Positions 33,227 to 38,277 of a DNA stretch of 38,277 nt are shown piece by piece. Source of the stretch: Allomyces macrogynus ATCC 38327. Its lineage: Eukaryota; Blastocladiomycota; Blastocladiomycetes; Blastocladiales; Blastocladiaceae. The first letter of the stretch is position 1. Every line of letters starts with the position of its first letter. Both the position numbers and the translations under genes were made by a program. Where the stretch lies: contig GG745362.1 of assembly GCA_000151295.1 (NCBI GenBank), positions 73,116 through 111,392 of the forward strand, read 5' to 3'. Below the pieces are notes generated by a model. It worked only from the letters and a program-made list of their open reading frames with translations, was not told the origin of the DNA and did no database searches.

Positions 33227-34237
33227 GGTGCATGCAGGTGGGGGCCCTTGGTGACGGACAAAACTGCGGGCATGGTTGCAGACCGTTCAAGGGCGCAGCG
33301 CACGATCAGCGGGCGCAGCTCGAGCAAGGAGCAAGGGGGGCGCGTGAGCGTGAGCGAATGAACATGCGCGCGCCGGCACTCTATTGTTCCGAGGCCATGT
33401 GTGAAAGACCGGAACGTCGGGACCATCGGGGCGTCGGACCTCGTGGAAATGGGCAAGTAATATGATCGCGAGAAATTGATGGCCGAGGGGTGCTGTCGCT
33501 GCAGCCGCTGCAGCAGCCGCGCCCCCCAAAGCGCCGTCGGGTCCGCGTGCCGCGTGCGCCGCTGCATAGCGGGGATCAGATGTTGGTTCATTGTTTTTCG
33601 AGACTGAGATTTGGAAACAAGAATAGTAGGCGCTTCAGTAGACCTTGCTGGCTTCGTCCGACTTGGTCCCCCTCATGATCAGCGGTCCCCGGCGTGAGCG
33701 CGACGAAACGGCTCTGACGCGGTACACGCGTTTGCTTTGCAGATCACATTGCTCGTCAAGCGAGGGTCGGTGCTGCGGCGGACGAGGGCCGCGGCGATCG
33801 ATGATGCTGCTGCGACGTGCGTCAGTGCTGCGGCATGCATCAGTGCTGCAGCCCGCCCAACGTCTGGCGTGGACGCCCTCAGGTCCCCTTGTACCGCTGT
33901 CCTTTTGTGGCGTGCGCAGAAATTGAGGGCGGGCCCTGCACATAAGGGCAGCATGATCGACGACGTTGCGCGCGTCCACAGATGGCGCCGGCCACATATC
34001 TGCTGCGCCCGCCGACCAGAAGTGTGTGCGATGCGATGCGATGCTCATACCTGTTTGGTTCATCATGGGAAACTGCTGAAGTCTGGGCTCGACGCGGTGG
34101 CGGCCGACCACCGCCACTTTAATTGAAACATCTCACACGACGCACACGGAAACATGGTCGAAGTTTGGCCGCTGGCCGTAAGCGCTTGGCTACATTCGCC
34201 CACCCCATTCTTCAATCCCTCCAAGTCAATCTATTGG

Positions 34238-35552
34238 TGCGACACAAGTGTGACCTCAGAAGCTGATGTCGGAAGCGTGTGACCATCGAAGTGATGACGA
34301 CGGAAGACGGTCATTGATATCGCTCGACGCTGCTGCTTGATAATCTTTGGCGGTTAGCTGGGGGTAACATGTGCTGTCAAGACCCAAGGCGATGCGAACG
34401 GTTGAGGTTGGTGTCTCGTAAGCGTCAGCGGCCCTGATAGCGATTTGAAAGAGGAGAAGATTGAGAAATGGGTCGGTGCATGTGCAACGGAAGGGCCAGT
34501 TACCACACTGGGTGGAATGGATTTCGCGCACGGAAATGAGCAGCCGATTTGCCTGCATCTTTTGGTCCTACTCGCAGCATGCCGCGCTGAGTCGATTGCG
34601 TACAAACTTGGACGGTTGGGACTGGCTTTCACAGTTCTTGATATTGTTGCGACCATTTCTTGTGTCGGTGTCACATTGACCTAGTGGTGTCGATTTCATC
34701 ACTCTGGATTTCTTGCAGCAGGTTGCTTTTTGCGAGAGGTTCAGGAACGACTATGTCCTGCAAGTCCTGACTGATCAAGTAACTGCGTTGTGTGGGGACA
34801 GCGAAACTTGATTCACTCAACAAGAACCTAGAGCATAGCAATTTGAAGAAGCTCCGAGGTAAATGTGTTCCTCGCCAAGATGCGCTCTCAAGTCAAGTCA
34901 CACGCACGATCAAACCACCGTCGGTCGCAACGTCAGTGGCACCGCGACACAAGCGATCTCCCCCGCAACTCTCGGAAACTGTACCAATAACGTGCGCAAA
35001 ATGACCGCACGAGGGTGCGCCGCATGTTCATCTGCTGTGCCTCAAGAATGCGACTGTCGAAATGGCATTTGGGTATGCCAGGACAATTACGCAGTCAGCG
35101 GGCTTGCTTGCCAGCGCGACAAGTCAAACACGATCTCCTACGATATGGCCGCGGATCATGCCAGCCCAAACAACAGGGCACGCCAGAGCGGCTCTCCTAC
35201 TTTGCCAAGACGGACAGCGCCGCCAAACCTGTCGCCCGGGTGCCTCTTCTTGCCCCTGCACTCTGTCACCTGCTTCTATGAGCGTCTGCACTCTGCCTCC
35301 TACTTCTATGGGCTCCTGCACTTTGCCCTCAGCGTTGGGCAACGACGCGAATATGGATGGTATCACCAGAGCCGTCATGGTCCGAAAGGCGTGTATTATG
35401 GCACAAGCGCTGAGCGAGCGCCAGCAAACAGCAAGAACCGATGCCGGCACCCATGTTTGTCATGGTGCTGACAGGCACATTTCCTGTCAACGTGTCAATC
35501 CATTTGCCATCCAGACTATTAGAGGTGCGCACTCAACTGTTCCAGCAGTATT
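34238..35552. other. Unique spacer of the inverted repeat
   Basis: 1,315 bp that does not repeat elsewhere in the window and is clearly less GC-rich than the arms. No transposase motif, terminal repeat or RNA gene recognised. The best frame is 34863-35471 (plus), listed separately. Confidence 0.6.
34863..35471 (+). CDS. Uncertain ORF with a small cysteine-rich patch
   Basis: A 202-codon frame in the spacer. Residues about 55-90 hold closely spaced cysteines (GCAACSSAVPQECDCRNGIW, then VCQDN) reminiscent of small extracellular Cys-rich modules, but there is no signal peptide, the rest has no known motif, and no promoter is visible. It may be a remnant or chance frame. Confidence 0.2.
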   Translation: MCSSPRCALKSSHTHDQTTVGRNVSGTATQAISPATLGNCTNNVRKMTARGCAACSSAVPQECDCRNGIWVCQDNYAVSGLACQRDKSNTISYDMAADHASPNNRARQSGSPTLPRRTAPPNLSPGCLFLPLHSVTCFYERLHSASYFYGLLHFALSVGQRREYGWYHQSRHGPKGVYYGTSAERAPANSKNRCRHPCLSWC

Positions 35553-36563
35553 CCAATAGATTGACTTGGAGGGATTGAAGAATGGGGTGGGCGAATGTAG
35601 CCAAGCGCTTACGGCCAGCGGCCAAACTTCGACCATGTTTCCGTGTGCGTCGTGTGAGATGTTTCAATTAAAGTGGCGGTGGTCGGCCGCCACCGCGTCG
35701 AGCCCAGACTTCAGCAGTTTCCCATGATGAACCAAACAGGTATGAGCATCGCATCGCATCGCACACACTTCTGGTCGGCGGGCGCAGCAGATATGTGGCC
35801 GGCGCCATCTGTGGACGCGCGCAACGTCGTCGATCATGCTGCCCTTATGTGCAGGGCCCGCCCTCAATTTCTGCGCACGCCACAAAAGGACAGCGGTACA
35901 AGGGGACCTGAGGGCGTCCACGCCAGACGTTGGGCGGGCTGCAGCACTGATGCATGCCGCAGCACTGACGCACGTCGCAGCAGCATCATCGATCGCCGCG
36001 GCCCTCGTCCGCCGCAGCACCGACCCTCGCTTGACGAGCAATGTGATCTGCAAAGCAAACGCGTGTACCGCGTCAGAGCCGTTTCGTCGCGCTCACGCCG
36101 GGGACCGCTGATCATGAGGGGGACCAAGTCGGACGAAGCCAGCAAGGTCTACTGAAGCGCCTACTATTCTTGTTTCCAAATCTCAGTCTCGAAAAACAAT
36201 GAACCAACATCTGATCCCCGCTATGCAGCGGCGCACGCGGCACGCGGACCCGACGGCGCTTTGGGGGGCGCGGCTGCTGCAGCGGCTGCAGCGACAGCAC
36301 CCCTCGGCCATCAATTTCTCGCGATCATATTACTTGCCCATTTCCACGAGGTCCGACGCCCCGATGGTCCCGACGTTCCGGTCTTTCACACATGGCCTCG
36401 GAACAATAGAGTGCCGGCGCGCGCATGTTCATTCGCTCACGCTCACGCGCCCCCCTTGCTCCTTGCTCGAGCTGCGCCCGCTGATCGTGCGCTGCGCCCT
36501 TGAACGGTCTGCAACCATGCCCGCAGTTTTGTCCGTCACCAAGGGCCCCCACCTGCATGCACC

Positions 36564-36666
36564 GAGGTGCGTCGATCTGCGCGAGCGAGCGTACTTGCCT
36601 GCCATGGCTCGCGCAAGTCTGGTACTGACGCACCTCTACTGGCGCGCGCCTCTCCTGACGCACCTC
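36564..36666. promoter_or_regulatory. Repeated GAGGTGCGTC elements upstream of the right gene
   Basis: One GAGGTGCGTC at 36564-36573 and two inverse copies (TGACGCACCTC) at 36626-36636 and 36656-36666. The left arm has one copy more. Confidence 0.5.
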
Positions 36667-36741
36667 TCGCCCACTCATCGTGCGTCGGCATGGACCACGC
36701 CGGGCGGCATCAGACGGCGATCGCGCCGGCCCCACGCACGC

Positions 36742-36748
36742 TATAAAA
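36742..36748 (+). promoter_or_regulatory. TATA box of the right Pro/Cys-rich gene
   Basis: TATAAAAGCGGCTCGCG, 94 bp before the ATG at 36836. Confidence 0.8.
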
Positions 36749-36835
36749 GCGGCTCGCGTCCCCGCGGTTTTTTGGTCGGTGTCCGGTGCTTCAAATCCAG
36801 CTCGCTGATCCGTCTCCGCCACCCCCTCTCCCACT

Positions 36836-38277
36836 ATGACGACCCCTGCTCCTGCCCCCGCGACTTCGGTACGTGCTTGCCTCTTCTCTCCACCCGAATG
36901 ATTGTCGCGAATCTCGCTGGTTGGCCAGATGGCGTTTCCGCGCCACGACAAACTCAACTAATGAAATTGTTCGCTTGCGTCCTCCCTCACCCAACCCAGG
37001 TTGACGCCAGTCAGACGCAGCATCAGACCCAGTCGGTTCACATGTCGGGCGGTGGCAACGTGTCGGTTGAGCAGTCGCAGCACCAGGACCAGTCGGTTCA
37101 CGCGTCGGGCAGCGGCAACGTGTCGGTCGATCAGTCGCAGCACCAGGACCAGTCGGTTCACGCGTCGGGCAGCGGCAACGTGTCGGTCGATCAGTCGCAG
37201 CACCAGGACCAGTCGGTCCACGTGTCGGACGGCGGTCCCGTGGTGCACAACGACACTGCTGCGCCCACCGCGGGGTGCCACCCAGACCCGCCGGTGGAGT
37301 GCACTCCGGCTGTGCCGCCGCCCGCGGACAGTTGCCACCCAGCTCCGCCCACGGTCGACTGCCCGGTTCCGGTTCCGCCCCCCACGCCGGAAGTCTGCGG
37401 ACCTCCCGCCCCGCCGACCGAGACGTGCACGACGGCGTGCGCGCCCCCCGCGCCCGTCGAGTGCGACCCCGTCATCCCGGTGGATGTCCACCCGGTCGTG
37501 CCCGTGAACGTGCACCCGAACGTGCAGGTCGACTGCCAGCCGATCGTGCAGGTGGATTGCCAGCCGACCGTGCACATTGGGTACCACGACCCGATCGCGC
37601 AGGTCGAGTACCATGACCCTATTGTCCAGGTCGACTGCTGCGCGGGTCCCGCGCCCGCGATTTGCCCCCCGGAGCCCACGCCGGCGATTTGCCCCCCGGA
37701 GCCGACGCCCACGGTGTGCCACCCGGAGCCCACGCCGCTCACCTGCGCGCCGCCCGCGCCGCCCATGCCGGACTGCCCTTCGGTCCTGCCGCCGGCGGTC
37801 CCGTGCCCGGCGCCAGAGCCCACGCCCACGGTGTGCCACCCGGAGCCCACGCCGATTGTGTGCGCTCCGCCCGCGCCGCCCGCTCCTGAATGCCACCCGG
37901 TTCCGCCGCCGGCGGTCCCGTGCCCGGCGCCAGAGCCCACGCCCACGGTGTGCCACCCGGAGCCCACGCCGATTGTGTGCGCGCCGCCCGCGCCGCCCGC
38001 TCCTGAATGCCACCCGGTTCCGCCGCCGTGCCCGCCGCCGGCGCCCGTTCCCGAATGCGACCCGGTCCCGCCGCCGACCGACTGCCACACTCCCCCCGCG
38101 CACGTCGAGTGCCCGCCGCCGGCCGCGCCCACGCCGGACTGCCACGTCCCGGTTCCCCCGCCGACCGACTGCCATGCGCCGTGCGCGCCCGCGCCCGTCG
38201 AGTGCAACCCGATCATCCCTGTGGATGTCCACCCGGTCGTGCCCGTGTCGGTCCACCCGCAGGTGCAGGTCGACTGC
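36836..38277 (+). CDS. Pro/Cys/His-rich repetitive protein, right copy (3' end outside window)
   Basis: Exon 1 36836-36868, intron 36869-36999 (GTACGT..CCAG), exon 2 from 37000 open to the window edge: 437 residues so far. No signal peptide is visible (MTTPAPAPATS|VDASQ). It starts with three 20-residue Gln/His/Ser units (NVSVDQSQHQDQSVHASGSG; two are identical in DNA) and a partial fourth. Next come Pro/Cys stretches, a module of about 60 residues with alternating Val and His/Asp/Gln (PVDVHPVVPVNVHPNVQVDC), two copies of a 39-residue unit (EPTPTVCHPEPTPIVCAPPA and so on, 117-bp period), and the start of a second Val/His module. Cysteines recur every 6-15 residues. The regular pattern suggests a cross-linked or metal-binding structural protein; this is inference, as I recognise no family. 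The left copy suggests a His/Ser-rich C-terminus beyond the edge. Confidence 0.75.
37021..37230 (+). repeat. 60-bp coding tandem repeat
   Basis: Three full units and a half unit; 37081-37140 and 37141-37200 are identical. The left arm has only the first unit and the partial one, so copy number differs between arms by two. Confidence 0.95.
37816..38049 (+). repeat. 117-bp coding repeat (39 residues)
   Basis: GAGCCCACGCCCACGGTGTG starts at 37816 and again at 37933, giving a 117-bp period; the second copy diverges after VPPP. The left arm keeps both but its second copy is heavily altered. Confidence 0.85.

Larger units (their letters stand above)
31614..34237. repeat. Left arm of large inverted repeat
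   Basis: Reverse complement of 35553-38277. Positions pair with a constant sum of 69790 from 34237 to about 33170, 69776 after a 14-bp insertion in the left promoter, 69896 after two 60-bp units missing on the left, and 69891 after five extra bases near 31860-31905. Apart from these and a few substitutions the arms look identical. The homology may continue past 31614, since the right arm is cut by the window edge. Confidence 0.97.
35553..38277. repeat. Right arm of large inverted repeat (cut by window edge)
   Basis: Reverse complement of 31614-34237. The inner boundary is sharp: the match starts at CCAATAG (35553) and CTATTGG (34237). Length difference from the left arm (101 bp) comes from two extra 60-bp coding units minus 14 and 5 bp. 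Confidence 0.97.

Noticed and set aside
33635..36155. 160-codon frame in each arm (33635-34117 minus, 35673-36155 plus)
   Set aside because: Identical in the arms only because the DNA is duplicated; it has no motif or promoter, and a similar frame exists on the opposite strand.
1..38277. Bacterial-type features: operons, CRISPR, insertion sequences
   Set aside because: Genes have spliceosomal introns and eukaryotic families; no array or transposase was seen.

Overview
The window is nuclear DNA of a GC-rich eukaryote, most likely an early-diverging zoosporic fungus (Blastocladiomycota- or Chytridiomycota-like). The reasons are short spliceosomal introns (about 49-131 bp, GT..AG, many donors GTACGY, GTCCGY or GTTCGT), strong G/C bias at third codon positions, Opy2-like and HAM1-type proteins that are typical of fungi, and a class C GPCR plus an ADCY10-type adenylyl cyclase, both absent from Dikarya model yeasts. 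Lineage is an inference; gene structures were built by hand from reading frames, splice signals and family motifs.

Layout. (1) 0-3.7 kb: three plus-strand genes for small secreted, Ala/Ser/Thr-rich, probably GPI-anchored surface proteins; the first carries an eight-cysteine Opy2-like domain, and the second and third share a TATAAAAGCG core promoter. (2) 4.4-5.6 kb: a damaged, C-terminally truncated mitochondrial HemW-like radical SAM gene. (3) 5.9-9.2 kb, minus: a nine-exon class C (GABA-B-like) GPCR with a venus-flytrap ectodomain and a PH-like domain in the tail. (4) 10.0-11.5 kb, minus: NCS6/CTU1 tRNA thiolase, divergent from a plus-strand nucleolar WKF-domain gene (11.9-12.7 kb). (5) 13.0-20.9 kb, minus: a six-exon, about 2,532-residue soluble-type adenylyl cyclase. 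(6) 22.3-23.2 kb: a frameshifted ATP-grasp pseudogene. (7) 23.7-25.4 kb, minus: a seven-exon EED/ESC Polycomb WD40 protein, then MIA40 (25.7-26.1 kb, minus), divergent from a HAM1-type lipid-binding protein gene with a one-base frameshift (27.0-29.7 kb). (8) 31.0 kb to the end: a large inverted repeat (arms 31614-34237 and 35553-38277+, spacer 34238-35552). Each arm carries, in divergent orientation, a gene for an unrecognised Pro/Cys/His-rich repetitive protein. The left copy is frameshifted; the right copy is open to the window edge.

Functional links. The GPCR and the cyclase would fit nutrient/cAMP signalling, but nothing in the sequence ties them together. The cyclase keeps a complete composite active site, yet by my alignment it lacks the arginine that binds bicarbonate in human sAC, has a degenerate Walker A, and carries a coiled coil inside its second cyclase domain. 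EED implies that PRC2-type H3K27 methylation is present. The most unusual segment is the palindromic duplication with its Pro/Cys-rich genes, whose arms differ in repeat copy number, promoter motif count and reading frame.
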